A DNA stretch of 64,000 bases from CAKVLS01 sp045651685 (GCA_045651685.1 JAZRSV010000020.1:1-64000), one strand, 5' to 3'. Shown: positions 1-9,279, numbered from the stretch's first letter. Numbers and translations: made by a program. The notes: generated by a model not told the origin, from the letters alone.

Positions 1-433
1 AATCTTTTACTAATTCTTCTACATTTTTAATTTTAAACGAGCATCGCAAAACAATAGTTTCATTATTGTCAAATTCAAATAGTAATGGTTTAATAGACAG
101 TAAATCATCTTCTGGCTGTATACTTATATGCATATCCATTGTTATTTTTGGAAATAATTTTTCCAAATTAGAAAGTTCTTCTAGATATGTCTCATCATTT
201 GGAAGTTCTTTAAATCTAACTAGTAGATTATCTATAAAGTCTTTTCTTAATAATTCTTCATTGAAATCTTGAGATAAAAATGAACCAGATCCTAAAAATT
301 TATCTATTAATTCATATACCGATGTTTTTCCGCTATTATTTTTCCCGACTAAAAGCATAATATCATCGAAAGGAATTGAAACATCTCTCTTTAACTTTCT
401 AAAATTATTTACAACAATTTTATCTATTTTCAT
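1..433 (-). CDS. AAA/OLD-like ATPase, N-terminal part (cut by window edge)
   Basis: The start codon at 433 follows a GGAGA ribosome site, and the frame stays open to the window edge (144 codons seen). The protein begins with a beta-strand and FRKL stretch, then a Walker A of the form GKNNSGKTS at about residues 30-38. That motif is typical of AAA_15/OLD-type ATPases in defence islands and recombination. The rest (Walker B, possible TOPRIM nuclease) lies outside the window, so the full architecture is unknown. A -10 element (TATAAT preceded by TGC) sits 22 nt upstream of the ATG, so it probably has its own promoter. Its position next to a type I RM operon suggests a defence role; this is inference. 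Confidence 0.7.
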   Translation of the reverse strand, partial: MKIDKIVVNNFRKLKRDVSIPFDDIMLLVGKNNSGKTSVYELIDKFLGSGSFLSQDFNEELLRKDFIDNLLVRFKELPNDETYLEELSNLEKLFPKITMDMHISIQPEDDLLSIKPLLFEFDNNETIVLRCSFKIKNVEELVKD

Positions 434-455
434 AAGTTTCTCCTAATATAAAGAT

Positions 456-461
456 ATTATA
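456..461 (-). promoter_or_regulatory. -10 element for the partial ATPase gene
   Basis: TATAAT on the minus strand with a TG one base upstream (extended -10), 22 nt before the ATG at 433. No convincing -35 is seen. Confidence 0.45.
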
Positions 462-499
462 GCATAAAGTATAGGAAATTAAATAGATAATCGAAGTTT

Positions 500-631
500 T
501 TACTCAAATATTTTATTAAGTATCTCACTCGCGTGAATGTCTGAGTTCTTTATAAAGTGGCTGTAGAAGTCTGATGTTGTTGATGCTTTTGAGTGTCCTG
601 CGCGGGTAGACACTATTTTTGTATCTGTTTT
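500..631 (-). pseudogene. Tyrosine recombinase (integrase), C-terminal remnant
   Basis: An open minus-strand frame ends with TAA at 500-502 and reads as the end of a phage-type integrase. It shows RAGHSKASTTSDFYSH, that is the conserved GH box followed by the ST(T)xxxYSH segment with the nucleophilic tyrosine. There is no start codon: going upstream the frame runs straight into the hsdR terminator, so the first three quarters of the protein, including the RHxxR residues, are missing. This is a 43-residue relic, perhaps of an integrase that moved the island or an hsdS-shuffling recombinase. The match is by eye, but the motif spacing is good. Confidence 0.7.
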
Positions 632-640
632 TATAAAAAA

Positions 641-672
641 TAAAAAGACGAGAAAATTTTCTCGTCTTTTTT
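641..672 (-). terminator. Terminator of the type I RM operon
   Basis: Perfect 20-bp palindrome (647-666, arms GACGAGAAAA) flanked by A and T runs, directly after the hsdR stop codon. Confidence 0.85.
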
Positions 673-3600
673 ATTTATTTCTTAAATTTTTATAAACCTC
701 TTTTGCCATTATTTCCATAACTGTTTTATAAAAATCAGGATCATTAAACAATCTGTCAAATGTATCATTATTCTCCATAAAAGCTCTTGTGACAATTTCT
801 TTAAACTTTTGTGGAAACAAACTTTTTACAAACATTTCCGGGTTATTATCTCTTGCATATCTCTTATATTTAACAACATCTTTATCATTCATAAACATTT
901 GATAAATACCATCAATTAAAACTCTATCTGAATCAGTAAATTTTCCTTTATGCAACTCATTAACTCTGTCTATAATATTTTGTAATGTATCCTTCTTTTT
1001 ATCAGGATTAATAGTTGTAATTCCATTTTGAGGCTTTACTTCAACCTCTTTTTTATCAAGAATAATAGCACCCTCAAAAGATTTTGTAAGAGAGGCATAT
1101 TCAAGTTTGATTTTATCCACAACATTAACTATATCAGTTTTCTCTTTTGGTAAAAGCGTTGCTAAGTGACTTGCAAAAACATATTCTTTAAACAATTCTT
1201 GATCGTGCAGTCTTATCAGCTGAGTAATATACGCATAGTTTTTATTAAATTTTCTAATAAAATCTCTTGCTTTAATTTTCTGATCTTTTGTTAAGTCATT
1301 ATATCTATCAATAACCGGCTTAATAATATTTGCAAGGCGACCAATTGCTGTATCATCTTGTTTTTTGCCAGATTGTTTATTCATAAGATCAAAGAATTTA
1401 TCAACGTCTTGATCATTATACAAACCAAATTGTTTAACCTTTGCTCTCAAATCATAAATTTTATTAAATTCAGTCGCCCCATCAAGTATAGTTGCCTCAT
1501 AGAATGGTTGGAAAGAGTTCTTAACTTCTTCGGCAGTGTTTTCAAAATCCAAAACAAAAGTACTATCCTTTCCTTCTGCAATTCTATTTAATCTTGAAAG
1601 AGTTTGAACAGCATTAACACCATTTAATCTTTTATCAACATACATTGAGTGTAGCAAAGGTTCATCAAAACCTGTTTGATATTTGTTAGCTACAACCAAA
1701 ATATTAAATCTATCGCTTTTAAATTCTTTTCTTAATCTTTTATCTGTTGTTATATGTCTACCATCATTATCAACATTTAAAGTTGATTCTTTATATTCAT
1801 TACCATCAAGCTTAACAGTCCCAGAAAAAGCGACTAAAACATTGCATCCAGCACCTTCTTCCGGATGTTCTTTTAGATAATCCTTGATTGCAAAATAATA
1901 TCTAACAGCATTAGGGCGAGAATCTGCCACCACCATTGCTTTGCCCTTCTTGCCAATTTGGAATCTACCATTATGTAAAAAGTTCGCCATAATCATCTCA
2001 GTTTTTTGCGTGATGGTAAAGCCATGGCCTTTATAATACTTAAACAAAGCTCTTGCCGCAGGTCCTTCAATTAGCTCTGGATTTTCTTCAGAGTTTCTAA
2101 TTAACTTAAATGCTTGCTTAATGGTTGTATAGTTAGCAAGAACATCCAATATATATCCTTCTTCAATAGCTTGTCTCATAGAATAAATATGGAAAGGTCT
2201 AGTTTTTCCAGTCATTTTATCTTTATTTCCAAACAACTCCAATGTTCTTTCTTTTGGTGTTGCGGTAAAAGCAAAGAAAGATTGATTTGTGTGCTTGCCT
2301 TGAGCAATAATAGCATTTATTGCTTCGTCTTGAATATCAACTTCTGTTTCATCAATATCTTCTTCGGCCGCATATTCTTTTTTAGCAAGGCCCAGGTCAA
2401 TAAGCGATTTTCTTAAAATTCTTGCACTTTCACCATTTTGTCCTTGGTGAGCTTCATCAATTATAATTGCAAATTTTTTACCCACAATTTTGTCAATATC
2501 TCTATATGCAAACAAAAACTTTTGTATTGTGCAAATAATTATTCTTCTATTGTCATTGATTGCTTCATATAAACCCCTAGAACCTCTAGCATCATCTTCT
2601 GTTCCTTCTCCTGAGCTTTTAATCGGAACAACCAACCCTGGCGTATGGTCAAAACTTGCAATCGTATCTTGAAGTTGAGAGTCCAATACAACTCTATTTG
2701 TGACAACCAATACAGAATTAAATATTGGTTTATTGTCTTCATCATGAAGTGATGCAAGCCTATAAGCTATCCATGCGATAGAATTAGACTTACCAGATCC
2801 AGCAGAATGCTCAATTAAATAGTTATGTCCAGCACCCTTCTTTTTCACATCATTAACAACTTTGTGAACTACATCATATTGATGATATCTTGGAAATATT
2901 AATTTCTTTTTAGTAATAGTCTTTACTTTACCGTTTACTTCCGTTTCTTCTTTTTCTTCCACATAAGCAATAAATCTGTGGATAATATCAAGTAAAGAAT
3001 CTTTATTTAAAACTTGTTCCCATAGATATGAAGTTGAATATCCCTTTTCGTTTACAGGGTTTCCCTTTCCACCATTTACACCAGGTCCTTCTGAACCTTG
3101 GTTAAAAGGAAGAAATCTTGTTTTCTCATCTCTCAAATGAGTTGTCATCCAAGCTTCATAAAGGTCAACAGCAAAATAAACCAAAAATCTATGATTAAAC
3201 CTAAAACAAAACTCTCTTGAACTCCTGTCTGTTTGGTATTGCTTAATGGCATTTTCGTAATTTTGATTTTTAAATTGATTTTTAAGTTCCAACGCAACAA
3301 TCGGTATACCATTGACACTCAAAACCATATCAATAGTATTATGGTTTTCTGTAGAATAAGCAAACTGTCTTGTTAAACCTAAAATATTTTGAGAATATTG
3401 TTCTTGTGACTTTTCATTAAGGTCAGACTCTGGTTTAAAATAACAAAGTTTAAGCTTAATACCCATGTCTTCAATGCCATTTCTCAAAACGTAAATAAGA
3501 CCAGAATTACTTGCAGCATCTTCAAATCTTCTATATAGCTTTGTAGGAGCATCTTCGCCATAATACTTAACATATCTTGCCCATTCTTTAGGTTGTGACT

Positions 3601-3781
3601 TTGAAACAAACTCTACCATAGCATCAAGATATACAGCACGAGATTTATCATAAGCATATTTGTACTGCCAATGCCCATCTTCATCTTGCCAAGAAAATTT
3701 GTCAAAACCACCCTTAGTTGTAAGGAATGTTTCTATATCTTGTTCAAATCTCTTTTCTGAGCTATCAAACATATCTATCAT
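671..3781 (-). CDS. hsdR: Type I restriction enzyme, R subunit
   Basis: The motor and nuclease subunit of a type I restriction complex; it translocates DNA with ATP and cleaves at a distance. Domains in order: an N-terminal PD-(D/E)xK nuclease (D151, then ELK at 165-167), a SF2 helicase with Walker A GSGKS (about 328-332), DEAH (442-445), the TATP motif and the SRLNR motif VI, then a helical C-terminus that binds HsdM. The frame opens 24 nt further upstream, but I place the start at 3781 because AAAGGAGG lies 6 nt before that ATG and the upstream gene stops 1 nt away. At 1036 residues it is full length and all motifs are intact, so restriction is probably active. Confidence 0.95.
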   Translation of the reverse strand: MIDMFDSSEKRFEQDIETFLTTKGGFDKFSWQDEDGHWQYKYAYDKSRAVYLDAMVEFVSKSQPKEWARYVKYYGEDAPTKLYRRFEDAASNSGLIYVLRNGIEDMGIKLKLCYFKPESDLNEKSQEQYSQNILGLTRQFAYSTENHNTIDMVLSVNGIPIVALELKNQFKNQNYENAIKQYQTDRSSREFCFRFNHRFLVYFAVDLYEAWMTTHLRDEKTRFLPFNQGSEGPGVNGGKGNPVNEKGYSTSYLWEQVLNKDSLLDIIHRFIAYVEEKEETEVNGKVKTITKKKLIFPRYHQYDVVHKVVNDVKKKGAGHNYLIEHSAGSGKSNSIAWIAYRLASLHDEDNKPIFNSVLVVTNRVVLDSQLQDTIASFDHTPGLVVPIKSSGEGTEDDARGSRGLYEAINDNRRIIICTIQKFLFAYRDIDKIVGKKFAIIIDEAHQGQNGESARILRKSLIDLGLAKKEYAAEEDIDETEVDIQDEAINAIIAQGKHTNQSFFAFTATPKERTLELFGNKDKMTGKTRPFHIYSMRQAIEEGYILDVLANYTTIKQAFKLIRNSEENPELIEGPAARALFKYYKGHGFTITQKTEMIMANFLHNGRFQIGKKGKAMVVADSRPNAVRYYFAIKDYLKEHPEEGAGCNVLVAFSGTVKLDGNEYKESTLNVDNDGRHITTDKRLRKEFKSDRFNILVVANKYQTGFDEPLLHSMYVDKRLNGVNAVQTLSRLNRIAEGKDSTFVLDFENTAEEVKNSFQPFYEATILDGATEFNKIYDLRAKVKQFGLYNDQDVDKFFDLMNKQSGKKQDDTAIGRLANIIKPVIDRYNDLTKDQKIKARDFIRKFNKNYAYITQLIRLHDQELFKEYVFASHLATLLPKEKTDIVNVVDKIKLEYASLTKSFEGAIILDKKEVEVKPQNGITTINPDKKKDTLQNIIDRVNELHKGKFTDSDRVLIDGIYQMFMNDKDVVKYKRYARDNNPEMFVKSLFPQKFKEIVTRAFMENNDTFDRLFNDPDFYKTVMEIMAKEVYKNLRNK

Positions 3782-3782
3782 G

Positions 3783-4736
3783 CTAAACCTCCTTTGATTC
3801 AACAAACTCTATACTTGCTTTCTTTTGTTTTAAAGAACTCAAAACTTGTATAGTCTTATTTGTGTCACCAATCAATTTAAATTGGACTTCCAATTCATAA
3901 TAATTATCCATCATATCTTGCAACAATATAGCTACATACTTTATTTCTTTATTATACTTAAATTTAAAATCACTGCGAAAATTCATTTTTACATTTTTTG
4001 CTAACACTTGTCCATAATCATAAAAATGATAATCTCTATTTATGACAAAACCACGCACTGTACAATATGAATAATCAGAGTTTGCCAAACCAAAATAATG
4101 TAAGCAATATGATTTTTCTCCATCTTTCGCACTTTCCAAACTACCATTTTGAGTTTCACTAAACATAGTCTTTCTTTCAATTTGCGACCCTAAATGCTTT
4201 CTACTCTCTTTATCTAAAACAAAAACTAACGGTTTTGCTTTTTTTATTTCATCCTCTTTTTTGTCAGCATTAGATTGTTTTATTGTCAAAGCTACACCCA
4301 CTAAAGTTAAAAGCCCACCATATATTGCAGAAACAATAGGTATTATGATATTTTGCAAAGTTTGATTTGGAATAATATACATTAGATACACAGATATAGC
4401 AACTCCAATAATAAAGTCAAACACCATAATCCACTTATCAACAACATGTTTTTCTCTAGGAAATGCAGCCTCGTTAGCCAGACTAATGAAAGTATTAATC
4501 ATAATCAATCCACCGAATATAAACTTGCAAACAATATTGTTAATAAACATTGACATGTAAAACAAATCTAAAAGCCAAGCATATATAATATAAAACACAA
4601 CTTTAATATTTGCTTTTCTGTTCATCTCTGGTGTTATAACTTTTGTTCCAAAGTTGTGTGCAATAATTTTCAAAAAGGGGAAGGCTAACAAATCAGAAAA
4701 AGCAATCAGCCCAAAAGAGACCCAATACCCTACCAT
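3783..4736 (-). CDS. Membrane protein of unknown function inside the RM operon
   Basis: A 317-residue protein with about five hydrophobic segments in its first 165 residues, followed by a soluble domain of about 150 residues with a Lys/Glu-rich start. I recognise no family. Its ATG overlaps the hsdS stop codon (TAATG) and has its own GGAG site, and its stop is 1 nt before the hsdR start, so it is translationally coupled to the RM genes. A membrane protein is not part of any standard type I complex. It could be an accessory defence effector, an anchor, or a passenger. The soluble C-terminus is rich in aromatic residues but shows no catalytic motif I can name. Confidence 0.75.
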   Translation of the reverse strand: MVGYWVSFGLIAFSDLLAFPFLKIIAHNFGTKVITPEMNRKANIKVVFYIIYAWLLDLFYMSMFINNIVCKFIFGGLIMINTFISLANEAAFPREKHVVDKWIMVFDFIIGVAISVYLMYIIPNQTLQNIIIPIVSAIYGGLLTLVGVALTIKQSNADKKEDEIKKAKPLVFVLDKESRKHLGSQIERKTMFSETQNGSLESAKDGEKSYCLHYFGLANSDYSYCTVRGFVINRDYHFYDYGQVLAKNVKMNFRSDFKFKYNKEIKYVAILLQDMMDNYYELEVQFKLIGDTNKTIQVLSSLKQKKASIEFVESKEV

Positions 4737-6037
4737 TAGTTAATCTCCTTTTTACCCGTGACATACTCGTATATCATTGATTTTTTATATTGTTGTAATT
4801 CTTCTATTTTTTTGTTTTTAACAACAATCAAAGAATCAATATCTAAACATTTTTTATCTAAATATTCGGCAATCATTTTCTGTTCATCTATCGGAGCATC
4901 AACAATATACATACTTTTTAGTTTATCTTGTCCTAAATTTGCTCTAGTTATTGAATTATCGTTTGAAGATAAATATCTTCTACAAATATCACTTCTAAAT
5001 AAATATTTCATAAACTCCGGATAATATTTGTCAAAAGAATAAGGTCTTAATCTAATTGTAAAGCCATTAAAAACCGCGTTTTCCCAATCTTTTAATGCTA
5101 CGGAAGAAAAGCCAAGTTCATCTACAGTTTCTGAAGAACCAGTAAAAAATGCATCTCCATATTTTACACTATATTTTTCCCTATCTTCTACTGTAGAGTT
5201 AACCAAATCTTCAGCATCCAAATCAATACTATAATTTTTATATACGTTTTTATAGGTCAAAAAGGGAAATCCAAAGCCAAAATCTTCTGGTTTTTTATTT
5301 GCAATACCACTTCTTGTCCAACCTAAGTTTTTGATTCGTTGAATCGTCCAATTCTCAGGAATGTCTCCTATCCACTCTATACCACTATCTTTCATTTTGG
5401 CATTTTTATCTAAACCTTTAGTTACAGCTTCGGTAATAACGGCTTGTTTATATTCTTTAAGCTTTTCAATTTGTTGATTTTCTAGTTCTATTAGCCTATC
5501 AACTTCTAAGCATTTTTTATCTAAAAATTCAACAATCTTCTTTTGCTTTTCTGGTGATGGATAAGGACATTTCATATTACCCATATCTGTCGCATTTAAT
5601 GCGCTTCTTACACCATCTCCACCTAAAGAGTTGTAAACACAATTATAATATAACGACATTAGATAATAGTATGTAAACTTAACTTCTTGCTCTTTGTTTT
5701 TAGGCGAAAACCTTATATATGCTGGTGAAACCAATCCTGTATAAGACGACAATCCAACACGACTAGTACTAATATTTTGCAAATCTATCATTTTAAAAAC
5801 AAAGTCATTTGCTTCGAGTATTTGATATGTTTCAAATTCTTTAGGTTGCAACCCTTCAGAATCTTCTTTTGATCTCTTTATAACACCATTAAGTGTCAAC
5901 GCAAGTCTTTCATATTCGGAAGCTTTCTCTTTTGCAATTTCTTTTTTGTTTTCCCAATAATCTTTTAACCTTACAATTTTCCAATTTTCTGGAATCTGAC
6001 CAATCCAATCTACACCACTTTCTTTGTAGTTAGTCAT
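4736..6037 (-). CDS. hsdS: Type I restriction enzyme, S (specificity) subunit
   Basis: HsdS recognises the two half-sites of the target. The sequence has the classic duplicate layout: SGVDWIGxIPENW at the N-terminus and again near residue 222, each opening a target-recognition domain, and two conserved helical spacers (EFLDKKCLEVDRLI and EYLDKKCLDIDSLI). At 433 residues it is complete. The open frame begins with a TTG at 6046, but that lies directly against the GGAG site; the ATG at 6037 has a 9-nt spacing and is preferred. It overlaps the preceding gene by 8 nt. No second hsdS or inverted copy is visible in the window. Confidence 0.92.
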   Translation of the reverse strand: MTNYKESGVDWIGQIPENWKIVRLKDYWENKKEIAKEKASEYERLALTLNGVIKRSKEDSEGLQPKEFETYQILEANDFVFKMIDLQNISTSRVGLSSYTGLVSPAYIRFSPKNKEQEVKFTYYYLMSLYYNCVYNSLGGDGVRSALNATDMGNMKCPYPSPEKQKKIVEFLDKKCLEVDRLIELENQQIEKLKEYKQAVITEAVTKGLDKNAKMKDSGIEWIGDIPENWTIQRIKNLGWTRSGIANKKPEDFGFGFPFLTYKNVYKNYSIDLDAEDLVNSTVEDREKYSVKYGDAFFTGSSETVDELGFSSVALKDWENAVFNGFTIRLRPYSFDKYYPEFMKYLFRSDICRRYLSSNDNSITRANLGQDKLKSMYIVDAPIDEQKMIAEYLDKKCLDIDSLIVVKNKKIEELQQYKKSMIYEYVTGKKEIN

Positions 6038-6743
6038 TATTGACAACTCCTTCTTCGTTTTTTACAACTTTGCGCTTTTCTTCTTTTATTTCTGCTAATC
6101 CTACAATATCTTCGTAAAGTTGTTCTTCTTCATGTCTAGCTATGTACCACTTTTCAAGCAGAAGCTCTATTAATTTTTTTAATTGTAATGCTTCACTTGA
6201 ACATATATCAACAATTAAATTAACATCTTTTTCCATGTGAGCACCAATATTCCCAATTGATCTAAGTCCATCAATTGCCTTCCATTGAGAAGATGTAATT
6301 TTTTCTTTTAAACTGGTTATTTCTGCATTTAAGTTTTTTTCTTTAATCTCCCAAAAATCATGTATCATGCCCTGCAAACATCTTCTAAGTAGTGTTGCAG
6401 CTGCTTTTGGAGATTTGTCTAAAATCATACATGCTTCTTTATAATCATTTCTAATTTGCTCTGGAATGTAATCTGGGAATTCTCTACAAACATTTTCTGG
6501 AATTAAATCCCATTGTTTAGTAGAAGATTCACTTTTTGCTACAACAGTGATTTTATTGCAAGCTACATTATTACATTTTATGTGAAAAGTTTCTATGTCC
6601 GTATTAACACACTCATCCCTTCTTGTCGTATAGTGTCTGCGATAACCACAAATATTTCCTTCATAGTTATCTCTCGAAAATGCTTGTTGCTTTTTACAAA
6701 AAGGGCATTCATAAGTATTATTCTTAAAATCAATATTAATCAT
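6030..6743 (-). CDS. DUF4145 domain protein with N-terminal zinc ribbon
   Basis: A 237-residue protein. The N-terminus has CPFC and CNNVAC cysteine pairs that look like a zinc ribbon. Residues about 95-185 match the DUF4145 pattern (IPEQIRNDYKEA...SPKAAATLLRRCL...), a helical domain often encoded inside type I RM operons; its role there is not established to my knowledge. It is coupled at both ends: its ATG overlaps the end of hsdM by 8 nt and its end overlaps hsdS. It may assist assembly or control of restriction (inference). Confidence 0.8.
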   Translation of the reverse strand: MINIDFKNNTYECPFCKKQQAFSRDNYEGNICGYRRHYTTRRDECVNTDIETFHIKCNNVACNKITVVAKSESSTKQWDLIPENVCREFPDYIPEQIRNDYKEACMILDKSPKAAATLLRRCLQGMIHDFWEIKEKNLNAEITSLKEKITSSQWKAIDGLRSIGNIGAHMEKDVNLIVDICSSEALQLKKLIELLLEKWYIARHEEEQLYEDIVGLAEIKEEKRKVVKNEEGVVNND

Positions 6744-8511
6744 TTCCCAAAATCTCCTTCATAAGATCTTGTTCTTGTTTAGACAATTCTTTTAACTCTG
6801 CAAAAATCTCTGAGCTTTTGCGTGGTTCTACAAATTTATAGAAAACTCTTGTAAAAGGGATTTCGTAGCCGATTTTGTCTTTTGTTCTATCCATAAAAGC
6901 ATGTTTATTATATGGCAAAACATTTTTTGCAAAATAATCATCAATATTTTCTTGTAAAGGAATAGATTCTGTATCTGTTTTACCTTTTATAGCTACAGGA
7001 TTGCCTTTTTTAAGGATAATATTGCCTTTTTCATCTGTTTCTGCAGTTTCTACAGTAACTTTTGTATAACCAAAGAAAGCATTTTCAAAGATTTTTGATT
7101 CTACAAATCTTCCGCCTTTTACAAAAGTTGTATCTTTATATTGGTTATAAGCCTCAAGTATCATTGTAATACATGTGTCTGACAAATCAACCCTTTTGCT
7201 ACCAATATTTTTTCTTCTCTTTTCATAGCATTTTGAAGCGTCAATTAGTTGGACTTTGCCCAATCTTTTTTCTTCTTTGTCTTTGGTAATTATCCAGATA
7301 TATGTAGCGATGCCTGTGTTGTAGAATAAGTCTGTAGGCAACTGAATAATGGCGTCAACCAAATCATTTTCAATCAGGTATTTTCTTATATTACTTGGAC
7401 CACTACCAGCATCACCATTAAACAATGAAGAGCCGTTTTGAATAATTGCCATTCTGCCATTATCCTTAAGCTTTTTAACACCATTAAGCATAAATAAAAG
7501 TTGTCCATCGCCAATAGCAGGAAGACCTGGTCCAAATCTACCTTCAAAGCCAAGCTTTGCTTCTTTTTCTACTTTATCTTTTTCTCTTTTCCAGTCAATA
7601 CCAAAAGGTGGGTTTGAAATGATATAGTCAAACTCATAACCACTATATGCATCTTCACTTAATGTATCGCCATACTTCATACCTGAGGCATTGCCGCCTT
7701 TGATAAGCATATCTGCTTTTGCTATAGCATAAGTTTCTGGATTAAACTCTTGACCAAAACAAGTAATATCTGCATCTTCATTTATTTCTTTTATTTTTTC
7801 GCTTAAGCAACCAAGCATCTGGCTTGTTCCCATAGCCATATCATAAGCAGTTTTTGAACAACCATTTTGTTGAATCTCTTCTCTTTCACCAGCAACTAAC
7901 AATTCTGTCATAAGATAAATAATATCTCTACTTGTAAAGTGAGCTCCGGCTTGTTCATCATAACTTTCTGAGAATTTTCTGATAAGTTCTTCAAAAATAT
8001 AACCCATATCCATTGATGTAATTTTATCTGGGCTCATATTTGCTTTTTTAGAACAAAATTCTTGTAGAACAATAAATAAAACTTTTCCTTTTACCATTGT
8101 TTTTACTTCATCAGCAAATTTAAAGTTGGCTAAGATATCTTGAATATTTGGTGAAAAACCTTGAAGATAATCTTCAAAGTTATCTTCTAAATTTTCAGGG
8201 TCAGCAATAAGTTTTGCAAAGTTAAATTTACTTGTATTGTAAAATTCGTAACCAGAAGTTTGAGTTAAAATACCATCTCTTGCTGGGCCATCTACATTTT
8301 TCTTTTTACAAGTTTCTGCCATTTCAACAACTTTATCTTTTGTTGCTGCCAAGGCGTCATCAAATCTTTTAAGAACTGTCATTGGCAAAATAACTTTGCC
8401 ATATTCGTGTGGCTTATATAACCCAACCAAATGTGTAGCAATTTCCCAAATTAAATTTGCTTTTTCTTGTATATTAATATTCGTTTGTTTTTGAATTTCG
8501 TTTATTGTCAT
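6736..8511 (-). CDS. hsdM: Type I restriction enzyme, M (methyltransferase) subunit
   Basis: An N6-adenine methyltransferase that protects host DNA. It has an N-terminal helical HsdM domain (about 18-150), then SAM motif I, then catalytic motif IV ISNPPFGIDW (NPPF at 300-303), then a C-terminal helical region. Motif I reads YDMAMGTSQML, not the common DPACGTGGML, yet the rest is conserved; I take this as a subfamily trait. At 591 residues it is full length. A GGAGG site lies 6 nt before the ATG. It is the first gene of the five-gene operon hsdM-DUF4145-hsdS-membrane protein-hsdR, all overlapping or separated by 1 nt. Confidence 0.95.
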   Translation of the reverse strand: MTINEIQKQTNINIQEKANLIWEIATHLVGLYKPHEYGKVILPMTVLKRFDDALAATKDKVVEMAETCKKKNVDGPARDGILTQTSGYEFYNTSKFNFAKLIADPENLEDNFEDYLQGFSPNIQDILANFKFADEVKTMVKGKVLFIVLQEFCSKKANMSPDKITSMDMGYIFEELIRKFSESYDEQAGAHFTSRDIIYLMTELLVAGEREEIQQNGCSKTAYDMAMGTSQMLGCLSEKIKEINEDADITCFGQEFNPETYAIAKADMLIKGGNASGMKYGDTLSEDAYSGYEFDYIISNPPFGIDWKREKDKVEKEAKLGFEGRFGPGLPAIGDGQLLFMLNGVKKLKDNGRMAIIQNGSSLFNGDAGSGPSNIRKYLIENDLVDAIIQLPTDLFYNTGIATYIWIITKDKEEKRLGKVQLIDASKCYEKRRKNIGSKRVDLSDTCITMILEAYNQYKDTTFVKGGRFVESKIFENAFFGYTKVTVETAETDEKGNIILKKGNPVAIKGKTDTESIPLQENIDDYFAKNVLPYNKHAFMDRTKDKIGYEIPFTRVFYKFVEPRKSSEIFAELKELSKQEQDLMKEILGND

Positions 8512-8567
8512 TATTTCCTCCGTTAAGGCAATTTTTCTTTAGAACTTTTTAAATTATTAATATTTTT

Positions 8568-8573
8568 ATTATA
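8568..8573 (-). promoter_or_regulatory. Possible -10 of the hsdM operon
   Basis: TATAAT on the minus strand 56 nt upstream of the hsdM ATG, in an AT-rich spacer; no clear -35. Confidence 0.4.
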
Positions 8574-8643
8574 ACATAATCAATTTATTTTATATATAAA
8601 ATGAACATAATTTAACTATAATTTTTCTGCCAAGCACAAGTGT

Positions 8644-9153
8644 TTATAATCCCTTAGTTTTATAATAATCTTTACATTTCTCTAGCAGCTCTTTTAAAAC
8701 TTCACTGCCTTCTTCAATAAGATTTCTGTTTCTATCTCCATTTTCACCAATTAAACTTTTAGACCCGTGAAATAGATTACATCTAACTATATAAATGGCA
8801 AGAAACAATTCATATATATTTTTTTCTTCTATTTCTTTTGCAATAGCCCTAACATTGGTTTTCTCTGAACGCACATTTCTTTTGTGATATTCTGATTTTT
8901 TGCCTAATTTATCAAATATATCAATCTCATTTAAAATTTCCATAGATCTATAACTGTCTATAAAATTGTAAATTTGATTTATTTCACTATCCATATGCGT
9001 GCTCGGTTTTTTGTCCCTAAACCTTTCCTCTCCATTGTATAAAAAATTAAAAGCTATATAATAAGAAATAAATCTATACGGCTCTTTTACCTTTTCTTCA
9101 GAACCATACCTTAACCATTCTTCTAAAAAATCAGAGCACTTAAAATTAGTCAT
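8644..9153 (-). CDS. HEPN-like protein with RX4H motif
   Basis: A 169-residue, mostly helical protein. Near the C-terminus it has VRCNLFHGSKS, with R124 and H129 forming the RX4H motif of HEPN domains, followed by the DRNRNLIEEGSEVL helix often seen in Apea-like HEPN proteins. HEPN proteins are commonly RNases in toxin-antitoxin and abortive-infection systems, so an RNA-cleaving effector is plausible, but I cannot prove it. GGGAGGG precedes the ATG by about 10 nt. It starts 46 nt after a 26-residue ORF that itself follows the HPPF methyltransferase gene, so the three are likely co-transcribed. Confidence 0.6.
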   Translation of the reverse strand: MTNFKCSDFLEEWLRYGSEEKVKEPYRFISYYIAFNFLYNGEERFRDKKPSTHMDSEINQIYNFIDSYRSMEILNEIDIFDKLGKKSEYHKRNVRSEKTNVRAIAKEIEEKNIYELFLAIYIVRCNLFHGSKSLIGENGDRNRNLIEEGSEVLKELLEKCKDYYKTKGL

Positions 9154-9198
9154 TCTTTTTTCCCTCCCAATACATTACTTAAATAAAATTTTTAGAAA

Positions 9199-9279
9199 TT
9201 AAAAATTAGACATTGTGTCACTATGCGTTAACTTATCAATTATCTCTTGGAGTTGGTACAAATCTAGTATTTCATCCAT
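9199..9279 (-). CDS. 26-residue ORF between methyltransferase and HEPN genes
   Basis: ATG at 9279, 3 nt after the methyltransferase stop, with a perfect GGAGGG site 7 nt upstream that lies inside the end of the methyltransferase gene. The product starts MDEILDLYQLQEIIDKL and is acidic and helical. The strong, well-spaced ribosome site argues that it is translated. It may be a micro-protein of the system, or the N-terminal stump of a deleted gene. No family is recognised. Confidence 0.45.
   Translation of the reverse strand: MDEILDLYQLQEIIDKLTHSDTMSNF

Noticed and set aside
4736..6037. Phase-variable hsdS with inverted partial copies
   Set aside because: No second specificity gene or long inverted repeat was found in the window; the integrase relic alone is not enough.
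7815..7850. Unusual SAM motif I (DMAMGTSQML) in hsdM taken as loss of function
   Set aside because: NPPF and all other blocks are intact, and I recall similar GTSQML wording in related HsdM proteins, so it is probably a subfamily form.
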